Source: an archaeon
GTDB taxonomy: Archaea; Thermoplasmatota; Thermoplasmata; Methanomassiliicoccales; Methanomethylophilaceae
DNA length: 36,898 nt
Reading direction: 5' to 3'
NCBI GenBank assembly: GCA_024399175.1
Contig: JAKSHU010000002.1
Span: 1 to 36,898 of the forward strand
A program made the position numbers and the translations under genes. The first letter of the stretch is position 1. Every line of letters starts with the position of its first letter. The notes below the pieces were generated by a model. The model made no database searches, was not told the DNA's origin, and saw only the letters and a list, made by a program, of their open reading frames with translations. Shown piece after piece: positions 1 through 7,687 of this stretch.

Positions 1-535
1 TGGCGAGTCCGACTCCGTTGGAGCAGGTCCAGTCGAGGATGGAGGATCCGACTGCTCCGGACTGGGACATGATGGAGATGTTTCCTGCTGCGGGGACGAG
101 GTGGGAGAAGGTGTAGTTGACACCGTTGTTGACGTTCATTCCACCGAAGCAGTTGGGTCCGGCGATGCGGATTCCGAGTTCCTTCGCGGTTGCGACGATC
201 TCCTTCTCCATCTCTGCTCCCTGGGGGCTGTCCTCCTTGAATCCTGCGGTGAGGATGGACATGTACTTGATGCCTGCCGCTCCGCAGTCCTTGACTGCCT
301 GGAGCACGAAGACGTTCTTGACTGCGACGACTGCGAGGTCGATGGGTGCTCCGACCTCGGTGACGTTGGCGTATGCCTTGTGTCCCATGATCTCTCCGCC
401 CTTGGGGTTGATGGGGTAGAGTTTGCCTTTGAATCCGGCGTCGATCATGTTCTTTACAAGCATACCGCCGAGCTTGGTCTCATCGTTGGATGCGCCGATG
501 ATAGCCACGGACTTGGGGTTGAAGAATTCCTGCAT
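1..535 (-). CDS. Acetate/acyl-CoA ligase (ADP-forming), CoA-binding part, partial
   Basis: This is the N-terminal 178 residues of a protein that runs off the left edge. It opens MQEFFNPKSVAIIGASN, the Rossmann CoA-binding start of NDP-forming acyl-CoA synthetases, and continues with KGKLYPINPKGGEIMG, then IAGPNCFGGMN and SIMSQSGAVGSS, all typical of the CoA-ligase part. The enzyme family converts acyl-CoA, ADP and phosphate to the acid, CoA and ATP, so it makes ATP from acetyl-CoA in archaea. Whether it is a separate alpha subunit or a fused alpha-beta enzyme cannot be seen. The ATG at 535 follows a TATA element (about 558-568 on the plus strand), giving a nearly leaderless mRNA. PorB at the other end of the window would produce the acetyl-CoA such an enzyme uses, but the two are not in one operon. 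Confidence 0.9.
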   Translation of the reverse strand, partial: MQEFFNPKSVAIIGASNDETKLGGMLVKNMIDAGFKGKLYPINPKGGEIMGHKAYANVTEVGAPIDLAVVAVKNVFVLQAVKDCGAAGIKYMSILTAGFKEDSPQGAEMEKEIVATAKELGIRIAGPNCFGGMNVNNGVNYTFSHLVPAAGNISIMSQSGAVGSSILDWTCSNGVGLA

Positions 536-591
536 GATTTCGCAGTATATTCTTCCCCATTATAAAGCTAATCTCGGTTTTCGTTCGACAA

Positions 592-650
592 AATGTGAAA
601 TTCGTAAAAATGATGGTATCCGATACCCTGTTTTTTACGAAATTCGTAAA
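592..650 (-). promoter_or_regulatory. Duplicated palindromic operator upstream of the acyl-CoA ligase gene
   Basis: The 13-mer GAAATTCGTAAAA occurs at 597-609 and again at 639-651, exactly 42 bases apart, about four helical turns. The second copy lies in a perfect odd palindrome (634-650): TTTACGAA, one A, TTCGTAAA. The first copy has a degenerate left half. Both lie upstream of the TATA element (558-568) of the leftward gene, where an activator or looping regulator would bind. The binding protein is unknown. Confidence 0.5.
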
Positions 651-739
651 ATTTCTCCGAATAATCTATGAAATCCAGCAATTGACGATACGATTCGCAA
701 TTACCGAACATTAATTACGTCAATGGACGTATGGTATTT

Positions 740-1000
740 CTTATATAACATAGGGAACTTGGAGAACTCTGTACCGTTCTGACGAAGGGGCGCGATCAGT
801 GAACGCCATGTGTACGGAACGGCCGACAGCGGCCCTGATCCCAATATTTTGGGGCTCTTGCGGTAGCAGCGATGAGTCATCGTGCAGCAATGACCGGAAG
901 CCAACACAGGGTCCGACACACACCCCCGGCGTAAGTCAGTGCTTCGAGGCCTGCGTCATCGTTGGACAATGAAAAGGCGTGTTAGCGTTTGGGGGACAAC
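740..1000 (+). ncRNA. Candidate structured RNA after a strong TATA box
   Basis: No convincing protein gene lies between 536 and 1043. A TATA box (CTTATATAAC, 740-749) predicts a rightward transcript from about 770. Downstream, GATCAG (794-799) pairs with CTGATC (835-840) and encloses GGCCG/CGGCC (821-825/830-834). A second hairpin, CCCAA/TTGGG (840-844/849-853), follows directly, and a third, CGATG/CATCG, lies near 870-883. It does not show the conserved motifs I would expect of RNase P RNA or SRP RNA. Both ends are uncertain, and the right end may run into the 3' end of the convergent gene. It could also be unstructured intergenic DNA. Confidence 0.3.
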
Positions 1001-1043
1001 TTCTCAGGTGATCCCTCCGGGATGGAGGAATCTTGTTTTGACA

Positions 1044-1727
1044 TCAGGCGAACACGCATATCCTCCTGAGCCAGGTCTCGGCCTCCCTCTTCGAGGGGAA
1101 CTTATTCTCGAGAGCGTAGAAGTCCGCCTCGTGCGCGTCACCCATCGGGTCGAAACCCACGAGGATGTGGCACAATTCATGATACAGGCAGTAGTCGAGG
1201 ACGAAGTCTGGCACATCGTCGGTGTCGAGCGCGGACGAGATCGCCACCACCCTCATCAGGACCGAGCAGCTGCCCGCCCTACGGGTGTAGGGGTCCTTCG
1301 ACCAGGAGAAGGTGATGGTGGGGTCATATGGGACCAGTCCGGCGCCGATCAGACGGTCGTACGCCTCGTCGAGGCTCTTGCACCTGCCGGTGGTCGTCCT
1401 GGTGATGTTCCTGCACCTGTCGAGGTAGGTCTCCCTGTTCCTCTGGTGGAACTCCGGGAGGGTGACCCACTCCATGAGCTCGGGGGAGTACCTGTCCTCG
1501 ATGCCGAGGATCCTCCTGAAAAGTGATCTGGCGGTGCTGCGGAGGACCTCGTCGGGTGCGTCCCTGAGATAGTCGGAGACCCTGAAGTCCGCCCATCCGT
1601 AGGTCCTCTGCCAGCGGATCTTCATGTCCTTGAAGTCCAGGAACTCGGCCGACACGTTGTCGTATCCGTACTTCCTTCCCTCGTCCCTGAAACAGTTCCT
1701 AAGCCTTTCGTTGTTGTCAAATTCCAT
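1044..1727 (-). CDS. YgjP/SprT-like zinc metallopeptidase-fold protein
   Basis: The protein has 227 residues. Near the C-terminus it has HELCH (183-187), a valid HExxH zinc motif, then AHEADFYALENKFPSKREAE and WLRR. That spacing matches the YgjP/SprT (DUF45-like) pattern of HExxH, a downstream His (H199) in HxxxF, and a final P-x-WL helix. The first 150 residues are charged and match nothing I recognise. The ATG at 1727 was chosen over an upstream in-frame start because a GAGGAAT ribosome-binding site lies just before it. It is probably a soluble cytoplasmic hydrolase or protease of unknown substrate. It is transcribed divergently from the AhpD-like gene across a shared TATA region. Confidence 0.75.
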   Translation of the reverse strand: MEFDNNERLRNCFRDEGRKYGYDNVSAEFLDFKDMKIRWQRTYGWADFRVSDYLRDAPDEVLRSTARSLFRRILGIEDRYSPELMEWVTLPEFHQRNRETYLDRCRNITRTTTGRCKSLDEAYDRLIGAGLVPYDPTITFSWSKDPYTRRAGSCSVLMRVVAISSALDTDDVPDFVLDYCLYHELCHILVGFDPMGDAHEADFYALENKFPSKREAETWLRRICVFA

Positions 1728-1779
1728 TTTAATTCCTCTTCGGCCCGTTTCCTTGCCGTCGAGGCGATTTCGAAGACAG

Positions 1780-1792
1780 TGGATATAAAAAG
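1780..1792. promoter_or_regulatory. Back-to-back TATA region
   Basis: The stretch GGATATAAAA, followed by more A/T bases, reads as a TATA box on both strands. It sits about 60 bases before both the rightward start at 1844 and the leftward start at 1727. Both genes therefore have short leaders with ribosome-binding sites, unlike most genes here. Confidence 0.5.
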
Positions 1793-1843
1793 TCAAGACT
1801 GCAATTAGAAGAGTCAGTGCCCGAGAGGGCGAAGGTGAACAGA

Positions 1844-2227
1844 ATGGAACACGATCCAGAACTAGTGAAGGAGGCGGAGAGACGCATCGCCCAGGTACGC
1901 AAGGCCCTCGGCAAGGTGCCGGTGGTCAACCAGGTGCTCAGCGAGAGGCCCGACCTCTTCATAGCCAACTTCGACACCAGCTCGTCCATATTCGACGGGG
2001 AGAAGGTGCTGGACCACAAGACGAAGCATCTGCTCGCGCTCTCCGCGGCGGTGGCGTACGGAAGTCCCTACTGCATAAGGGCGCAGATGGAGGATGCCAT
2101 CATGTTCGGCGCCACCCGCGACGAGATCCTCGAGACTTTGCAGATAGCAGCATACATGGGCATCACCCGCGCGCAGTCCAACGCGTTCAGGGTGTTCGCC
2201 GATGTCTTCGACAAGAAACTGGAATGA
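1844..2227 (+). CDS. Carboxymuconolactone decarboxylase/AhpD-like family protein
   Basis: The protein has 127 residues and is all-helical, of CMD/AhpD type. The core HKTKHLLALSAAVAYGSPYC, then RAQMEDAIMFGATRDEILE and a final helix, matches the family in order. AhpD enzymes use a CxxC plus a His four residues on. Here the first Cys is Ser74, Cys77 is kept and the His is Gln81, so the usual disulfide reductase/peroxidase relay is incomplete. A GTG 27 bases upstream is in frame, but AAGGTGA lies just before the ATG at 1844 and decides the start. The MATE exporter begins 6 bases after the stop, so the two are probably one operon. The substrate is unknown. Confidence 0.85.
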   Translation: MEHDPELVKEAERRIAQVRKALGKVPVVNQVLSERPDLFIANFDTSSSIFDGEKVLDHKTKHLLALSAAVAYGSPYCIRAQMEDAIMFGATRDEILETLQIAAYMGITRAQSNAFRVFADVFDKKLE

Positions 2228-2233
2228 TCGACG

Positions 2234-3598
2234 ATGGGAGAAAGCGCCGACGCGAGGATGATGACGGAGGAGCCCCGCCGGGCCATACTGGTGATAGCGG
2301 CATCCCTCATCGTGGCCATCCTGATCTCCCACGCGCAGACGTTCATAGACATGGCCTGGTGCGCAGGCCTGGGGTCGGCCGCGCTGTCGGCGGTCAACCT
2401 CTCCGGACCCCTGTGCTGGATCGTGCTCGACGTGGGCATCGGCCTCGGGGTCGGAGCGTCCACCGCCGTGGCCCGGAGACTGGGGGCTGGAGAGAGGGAT
2501 CGTGCGGACAGCATGGCCGTGCAGTCCCTGCTGCTGGCGGTGACGGCGGCTGTCCTGACGATGGTCGTCCTCCTCCCGTCATGCGACATCCTCCTGCGCT
2601 ACCTCGCCGACGGAGGGGACATCGGCCTGTGCAGGGAATACGTGCTCCCCCAGATCCTCTTCTCCGTGCCCATCGTGATGCACGGGATGGTCATCGGACT
2701 GCTCCGCGCCGAGGGTGCGGGAAGGAGGGTCCTCCGCCTCTCGGTCGTGTCGGCGGCGCTCAACCTGGTCCTCGTCCTCATCCTGATCTACGTCCTCGGA
2801 CTGGGTCTGACGGGCGCGTCCCTCGCCACCTGCATCTCCTTCCTGGTCCCCGTCCTTGTCGCCCTGTGCTGGTACGCGGGAGGGAGGATGCACGTCAGGA
2901 TGTCCCTCCGCGGGGCCCGCGTGCGTCCGGACGAGATCAAAGAGGTCGCGTATGTCGGCGTCCCGCACATGCTGGAACTTCTGGCCATAGGCATCCTGAT
3001 GATCCCCCAGAACATGCTCGTGATGAGGACAGGAGGGGACATCGGGATGGTCCTCACTATGACCCCGTTCAAGTTCATCCTGCTGGCGGCCATCCCCGCG
3101 CAGGGACTGGCGGAGGCCATGATCCCCGTGACCAGCGCGACCCAGGGGGCAGGCAACATGGCCGGCACCCTGGACGGTTTCAGATACACGGTGCTAATGG
3201 CGTCCGTCGTCAGCCTGGCACTTTCCGCGGCACTGTTCATCCTCGCCGATCCGGTGTCCTGGGTCTACACCTATTCGGACGACATGGTCCCCTATCACGA
3301 CGAGTTCGTGAGGGTGCTGAGGATGTTCAGCATCATCGTGTTCCTGACCGCCATGACCACCGTGGCATCAAGCATAATGCAGTCCCTCCGCAGACCGGTC
3401 CTGGCGACGACTGCGATGTTCGTCAGGGAGTCCGTGTTCATCGGGATGTACGTCGTGGCCTCGGGGATCGGGATGGAGGCCATCTACCACAGCATGGTCG
3501 CGGGGATGCTTTTCGGGATGGTGCTGATGTGCACTCTCGCCTGGCTCTGCATCAGGAACACGGATTTCGGCACGAAGGGTCCGCAGAGGATCAGGTGA
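2234..3598 (+). CDS. MATE family multidrug/cation exporter
   Basis: The protein has 454 residues and about 12 hydrophobic segments in two similar halves, the MATE layout. The first helix has ISHAQTFIDMAWCAGLGSAA and the next GIGLGVGASTAVARRLGAGE, typical of the family's first helices (pore residues, then the G-x-G-x-S start of helix 2). The second half repeats this with AIPAQGLAEAMIPVTSATQGAG. MATE proteins export cationic drugs or metabolites in exchange for Na+ or H+; the substrate cannot be read from sequence. An alternative start is the second MMTEEP methionine, which follows GCGAGG. It is cotranscribed with the AhpD-like gene. Confidence 0.9.
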   Translation: MGESADARMMTEEPRRAILVIAASLIVAILISHAQTFIDMAWCAGLGSAALSAVNLSGPLCWIVLDVGIGLGVGASTAVARRLGAGERDRADSMAVQSLLLAVTAAVLTMVVLLPSCDILLRYLADGGDIGLCREYVLPQILFSVPIVMHGMVIGLLRAEGAGRRVLRLSVVSAALNLVLVLILIYVLGLGLTGASLATCISFLVPVLVALCWYAGGRMHVRMSLRGARVRPDEIKEVAYVGVPHMLELLAIGILMIPQNMLVMRTGGDIGMVLTMTPFKFILLAAIPAQGLAEAMIPVTSATQGAGNMAGTLDGFRYTVLMASVVSLALSAALFILADPVSWVYTYSDDMVPYHDEFVRVLRMFSIIVFLTAMTTVASSIMQSLRRPVLATTAMFVRESVFIGMYVVASGIGMEAIYHSMVAGMLFGMVLMCTLAWLCIRNTDFGTKGPQRIR

Positions 3599-3647
3599 CG
3601 GCGCGACACTGCCCCTCTTTTATATATCTTCGAGGATTCTCTCAACC

Positions 3648-3977
3648 ATGGTACAGATCACCGCAGACGCAGAGAAGTTCATCGACGAGCTTCTCGAGAA
3701 GAACAACAAGGTCGGTTGGGGAATCAAGGTCTACCTCTCCGGCTACTCCTGCTCCGGCCCCCAGTTCGGAATGTCCTTCCAGCAGGGCGCCAAGGAGAAC
3801 GAGAAGGTCGACAAGACCGCACAGAGCTTCGAGATGTACTACGACGAGGAGACCGAGAAGGCGCTCGTCGACTGTGTCATCGAGTTCGTCGACGACCCCA
3901 ACTTCGGAACCGGACTCTCCATCCGCAACCCCAACTTCAACGGCTGCGCCTCCTGTGGCGGCGGCTGCGGAAACTGA
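3648..3977 (+). CDS. A-type iron-sulfur cluster carrier (HesB/IscA-like)
   Basis: The protein has 109 residues. GYSCSGPQFGM (Cys35) is the first conserved A-type Cys block, and the Cys-rich tail NGCASCGGGCG (C100, C103, C107) replaces the usual CGCGxSF pair. A-type proteins bind an Fe-S cluster or iron and pass it to apo-enzymes. The tail has one more Cys and more Gly than the classical form, so the ligand set may differ. A TATA box (TTTTATATATC, about 3617-3627) lies one promoter distance before the ATG, so the mRNA is leaderless and the gene stands alone. Confidence 0.85.
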   Translation: MVQITADAEKFIDELLEKNNKVGWGIKVYLSGYSCSGPQFGMSFQQGAKENEKVDKTAQSFEMYYDEETEKALVDCVIEFVDDPNFGTGLSIRNPNFNGCASCGGGCGN

Positions 3978-4080
3978 TTGAACATTCTTCCCGGGGAGCG
4001 ATCCCCGAACATCCTTCTCCATTCTCACTTTCGGGGACCCCCCGCCTCGTTTTATATAGGAATCCACACATCGAATCACC

Positions 4081-5628
4081 ATGGAGTACATTTCCGCTCC
4101 CGGCATCGTCGCGGACAGGATCGAGAACCGCAGATACCAATCCTCGATAGCCCAGTGCTGCCTCAGGGAGAACACGCTCGTCATCCTCCCCACCGGACTG
4201 GGAAAGACCGCCGTCGCGCTCATCGTGGCGGCGAGGACGATGGAGAGCGGGAGGAAGGTGCTCATGCTCGCACCCACCAAGCCGCTGGTGGACCAGCACC
4301 ACGGGTTCTTCTCCGAGATGCTGGAGGGAAAGAGCATAGGCGTGATGAACGGACTGATGGCTCCCGCCAAGAGGTCCGGGATCATCGCCGACAACGACTT
4401 CATCGTCACCACGCCCCAGACCGTGTCCAACGACCTCGACAACGGGATCTACGACCTGAGGGACTTCGGACTGGTCATCTACGACGAGGCCCACAGGGCC
4501 ACCGGCAACTACGCGTACGTGAACGTCGCCAGGTACGTTCCCCTGAACACCAGGTCCATGGGGATGACCGCCTCGCCGGGATCCGACATCAAGAAGATCG
4601 CGGAGGTCTGCTCCAACCTCTCCATCGAGAGGGTCGAGATGCGGACCGAGGATGACCCGGATGTCTCCCCGTACGTCTTCGACACGTTCGTCAACCGCAT
4701 CGTCGTCAACATGCCGCAGGACCTGCTCGACATATCCCAGACACTCCGCGGACTGCTCGACCACTACTTCTCCGAGCTCACCGCGATGCACCTCACCAAC
4801 CCCAACTGGCCCCCGTCCACCAAGCACATGCTGTCGATCTCGAAGACGCTGCAGATGCGTCTCGCCAACGGGGAGAAGACCAACTACGTGTTCAGGGGAC
4901 TCACCGTGCAGTCGATCTGCATCAAGATCCTGCACGCCATCGACCTGGCGGAGACCCAGGGAATGTCCGTGCTCCGCTCGTACCTGCGCTCGGTCAACGA
5001 GGACGCCGAGGCGGAGAAGGGATCCAGGGCCAGCAGGGAGCTGGTGAAGCGCGAGGAATACCTCCGCGCTTGGGAGATCGCCCGTACGTCGAAGGTGGAG
5101 CATCCCAAGATATCCCGCATCCTGGGACTCGTCAGCCGCATCCTCGACGAGGACCCGGGAAGCAAGATAATCGTGTTCACCCAGTATAGGGAATCCTGCG
5201 ACCTCATCGCCGAGAAGATCTCCGTGGTTCCCTCCGCCAGGGTCTGCAAGCGCATCGGACAGGCCAACGGCGGTCTGAAGCAGAAGGAGCAGATCGGCAT
5301 CCTCGACCGGTTCCGCGCGGGGGAGTACAACGTGGTCGTCTCCACCTCCGTCGGGGAGGAGGGACTCGACATCACCAGCACCAACGCGGTCATCTTCTAC
5401 GAGCCCGTTCCCTCCGAGATCAGGACCATCCAGAGACGCGGAAGGACCGGCAGGAAGAACAACGGGGAGGTGTACCTCCTCGTGGCATCTGGCACAATGG
5501 ACGAGGCGATGGAGAGCTCCGCCGAGAGGAAGGAGCAGATGATGAAGGACCGGCTGGCGACCCTCAACAGGGACCTGAAGCTCAACAGGGGGGTCCCCCG
5601 CACGCAGACCAGCCTCACGCAATTCTAA
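4081..5628 (+). CDS. Hef/FANCM-like superfamily 2 DNA helicase without nuclease domain
   Basis: The protein has 515 residues. Walker A is LPTGLGKT (36-43), motif II is DEAH (135-138), motif III is GMTASPGS and motif VI is QRRGRTGRK (451-459). The region between the two RecA folds carries a helical insert typical of Hef, FANCM and MPH1. These helicases remodel stalled forks and branched DNA. Full euryarchaeal Hef has a C-terminal XPF/ERCC4 nuclease and is over 700 residues; here the protein stops soon after motif VI, so only the helicase is present. A TATA box (TTTTATATAGG, near 4051) makes it leaderless. DNA ligase follows 33 bases later, suggesting one repair operon. Confidence 0.92.
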   Translation: MEYISAPGIVADRIENRRYQSSIAQCCLRENTLVILPTGLGKTAVALIVAARTMESGRKVLMLAPTKPLVDQHHGFFSEMLEGKSIGVMNGLMAPAKRSGIIADNDFIVTTPQTVSNDLDNGIYDLRDFGLVIYDEAHRATGNYAYVNVARYVPLNTRSMGMTASPGSDIKKIAEVCSNLSIERVEMRTEDDPDVSPYVFDTFVNRIVVNMPQDLLDISQTLRGLLDHYFSELTAMHLTNPNWPPSTKHMLSISKTLQMRLANGEKTNYVFRGLTVQSICIKILHAIDLAETQGMSVLRSYLRSVNEDAEAEKGSRASRELVKREEYLRAWEIARTSKVEHPKISRILGLVSRILDEDPGSKIIVFTQYRESCDLIAEKISVVPSARVCKRIGQANGGLKQKEQIGILDRFRAGEYNVVVSTSVGEEGLDITSTNAVIFYEPVPSEIRTIQRRGRTGRKNNGEVYLLVASGTMDEAMESSAERKEQMMKDRLATLNRDLKLNRGVPRTQTSLTQF

Positions 5629-5661
5629 ACTAAATAGGACCGAGCCATACGAGGGGACATC

Positions 5662-7470
5662 ATGCAGTTCGAAAAGCTCGCCACCATGTTCGACAGGCTG
5701 GAGTCCACCAGCAGCCGTCTCGAGATGACAGACATCCTTGCGGAGTTCTTCAAGACAGTGGAACCGGGCGAGCTCAGACAGATCATCTATCTGTCGGTCG
5801 GAAGACTGCACCCCGAATTCTATCCCCAGGAGCTGGGGATGGCCGACAAGCTCGTGCTGAGGGCCATCTCCTCCGTGTCCGGAAGGAGCCAGAAGGATGT
5901 GGACGAGCTGTGGATCAAGCTCGGTGACCCAGGGGAGGTCGCGGAGCAGCTCGTCGTCAAGAAGAAGCAGATGACGCTCTTCTCCGAACCCCTCACGTTC
6001 AAGTCCGTGGTGGAGGGACTCACCAGCATCGAGACCTCCGTCGGAAAGGACTCCCAGGACAAGAAGATGAAGCTCCTGGCACGTATGATGCACGATGCCG
6101 GACCCGTGGAGGCCAGGTACATCTGCAGGATCGTCACCGGCAGGATGAGGGTCGGTGCCGGGGCCATGACCATCATGGATGCCCTGGCCATCGCCTTCGC
6201 CACCAAGGAGGAGCGTCCCGACATCGAGAGGGCGTTCAACATCACCTGCGACATGGGACTCGTGGCCGAGACCGTGGCATCGGGAGGAATGGCCGCCGTC
6301 AGGAAGATCGGAGTCACCGTCGGAAGCCCCGTCAAGGTCATGCTCGCCGAGCGTCTCCGCTCCCTGCCCGACATCATGGACAGGATGGAGGGCAAGTGCG
6401 CCTTCGAGTACAAGTACGACGGAATGCGCGTGCAGGCCCACATCAGGAAGGGCCCGGGAGGTTTCGTCAAGCTCTACTCCAGGAGGCTCGAGGACCTGAC
6501 CTCCAACTTCCCCGACATCGCCGAGGCGCTCAGCAGGCAGCTGAAGGGGAAGGAGGCCATCATCGAGGGAGAATGCGTGGCGTTCGACCCCGCCACCGGC
6601 AACCTGCTCCCCTTCCAGAACGTCACCCACAGGAGGAAGAAGCACGGCATGGCCCAGGCCGTGGCGGACGTCCCCGTGAAGATCTTCATGTTCGACCTGC
6701 TCTACCACGACGGAGTGGACTACACCCTCAGGCCCTACAGCATGAGGCGTGCCAAGCTCGAGATGTCCTTCGAGGAGCACAGGGGACTGGAGCCCGACAA
6801 GGTCGGATACACTACCCGCGCCATCATCTCCAGCGAGGAGGACGCGCAGACCTTCTTCGACCAGGCCGTCGCCGCCAAGTGCGAGGGGATCATGGCCAAG
6901 TCCCTCGAGGACGTCTCCGTCTACCGTGCGGGATCCAGGGGATTCCTGTGGATCAAGTACAAGAAGGACTACACGCAGGCCCTGGTCGACACCTTCGACC
7001 TGGCGGTCGTGGGAGCCTTCTACGGAATGGGAAAGAGGGCCGGAATGTACGGCGCCCTGCTGATGGCGGCGTATGACCCAGATACCGGAAAGTTCGGAAC
7101 CGCCTGCAAGCTCGGCACCGGATTCGACGATGCGTTCCTGGCGGCCCTGCCCGGAATGCTGGACAAATACAAATCAGAGAAGAAGCCCTCCTCCGTCGAG
7201 GCCGAGATGGTCCCCGACGTGTGGTTCGTCCCCGGGGTCGTCCTCGAGGTCACCGCCGCCGACATCAGCATCAGCCCGATCCACACCATCGCCTACGGCA
7301 CCGTCAAGGAGGACTCCGGACTCGGTCTCCGCTTCCCCAGGTTCACAGGCAGGGTGAGGGACGACAAGACCCCCGAGCAGGCCACCACCGCCGCGGAGGT
7401 CCTGGAGTTCTACCAGCTGCAGGAGGAGAGGGACGGGGAGTCCCCCTCCGAAGGCGGATCCGAAGAGTGA
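5662..7470 (+). CDS. lig: ATP-dependent DNA ligase
   Basis: The protein has 602 residues, the usual length for archaeal ligases. The order is an N-terminal DNA-binding domain (to about 215), the adenylation domain with motif I EYKYDGMR (Lys251 takes the AMP), motif III LYSRRLED, motif IIIa MFDLLY, motif IV CEGIMAK, motif V LWIKYKKDY, and a C-terminal OB fold ending in the LRFPRFTG block. It seals nicks in replication and repair, joining Okazaki fragments with the clamp PCNA. The start at 5662 follows GAGGGGAC. The gene lies 33 bases after the Hef-like helicase and is probably cotranscribed. All catalytic motifs look intact. Confidence 0.96.
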   Translation: MQFEKLATMFDRLESTSSRLEMTDILAEFFKTVEPGELRQIIYLSVGRLHPEFYPQELGMADKLVLRAISSVSGRSQKDVDELWIKLGDPGEVAEQLVVKKKQMTLFSEPLTFKSVVEGLTSIETSVGKDSQDKKMKLLARMMHDAGPVEARYICRIVTGRMRVGAGAMTIMDALAIAFATKEERPDIERAFNITCDMGLVAETVASGGMAAVRKIGVTVGSPVKVMLAERLRSLPDIMDRMEGKCAFEYKYDGMRVQAHIRKGPGGFVKLYSRRLEDLTSNFPDIAEALSRQLKGKEAIIEGECVAFDPATGNLLPFQNVTHRRKKHGMAQAVADVPVKIFMFDLLYHDGVDYTLRPYSMRRAKLEMSFEEHRGLEPDKVGYTTRAIISSEEDAQTFFDQAVAAKCEGIMAKSLEDVSVYRAGSRGFLWIKYKKDYTQALVDTFDLAVVGAFYGMGKRAGMYGALLMAAYDPDTGKFGTACKLGTGFDDAFLAALPGMLDKYKSEKKPSSVEAEMVPDVWFVPGVVLEVTAADISISPIHTIAYGTVKEDSGLGLRFPRFTGRVRDDKTPEQATTAAEVLEFYQLQEERDGESPSEGGSEE

Positions 7471-7482
7471 ATCCCGGCACGA

Positions 7483-7506
7483 CCCGGGAGTTCTTCCGTT
7501 CCCGGG
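7483..7506 (+). terminator. Hairpin after the ligase gene
   Basis: CCCGGGA (7483-7489) and TCCCGGG (7500-7506) form a perfect 7 bp stem with a 10-base loop, 13 bases past the ligase stop. There is no clear T-run after it, so termination is inferred from position only. Confidence 0.4.
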
Positions 7507-7528
7507 ACCCGCCCCCTCAAATGTAGAC

Positions 7529-7601
7529 TAGGTATTGACACTCATCCAATCGGTGGTCGGAACCGTTCGCGAGAACGGCCGTTTCTGAAAGATTCTACCT
7601 A
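7529..7601 (+). promoter_or_regulatory. Nested inverted repeats upstream of the secreted-protein promoter
   Basis: TAGGTA (7529-7534) is the inverted partner of TACCTA (7596-7601). Between them CCGTTC/GAACGG (7563-7568/7573-7578) closes a GCGA loop. The block ends shortly before a TATA-like TTAAATATC (near 7617-7625). It may be an operator or part of an upstream RNA. Confidence 0.35.
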
Positions 7602-7647
7602 TTGTCGGCACTTTCGTTAAATATCCCGAAAAACAAGGCATATCCGA

Positions 7648-7673
7648 TTCAGTTCCCGGGAAGAGGAACTGAG
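7648..7673 (+). promoter_or_regulatory. 5'-terminal leader hairpin with ribosome-binding site
   Basis: TCAGTTCC (7649-7656) pairs perfectly with GGAACTGA (7665-7672), giving 8 bp with an 8-base loop. The TATA near 7621 predicts a transcript start at about 7647, so this hairpin would form at the very 5' end of the mRNA. The ribosome-binding site AAAGGTG (7674-7680) follows at once. Confidence 0.45.
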
Positions 7674-7687
7674 AAAGGTGAATGGAT

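Noticed and set aside
701-923. Leftward short frames in the 536-1043 gap
   Set aside because: They lack a ribosome-binding site or leftward TATA at the right distance, and composition is unlike protein; the strand with the promoter is the other one.
3937-6780. Very long open frame antisense to the helicase and ligase
   Set aside because: It is rich in Gly, His, Arg and Asp without motifs and lies opposite two clear enzymes; it is a result of high GC codon use.
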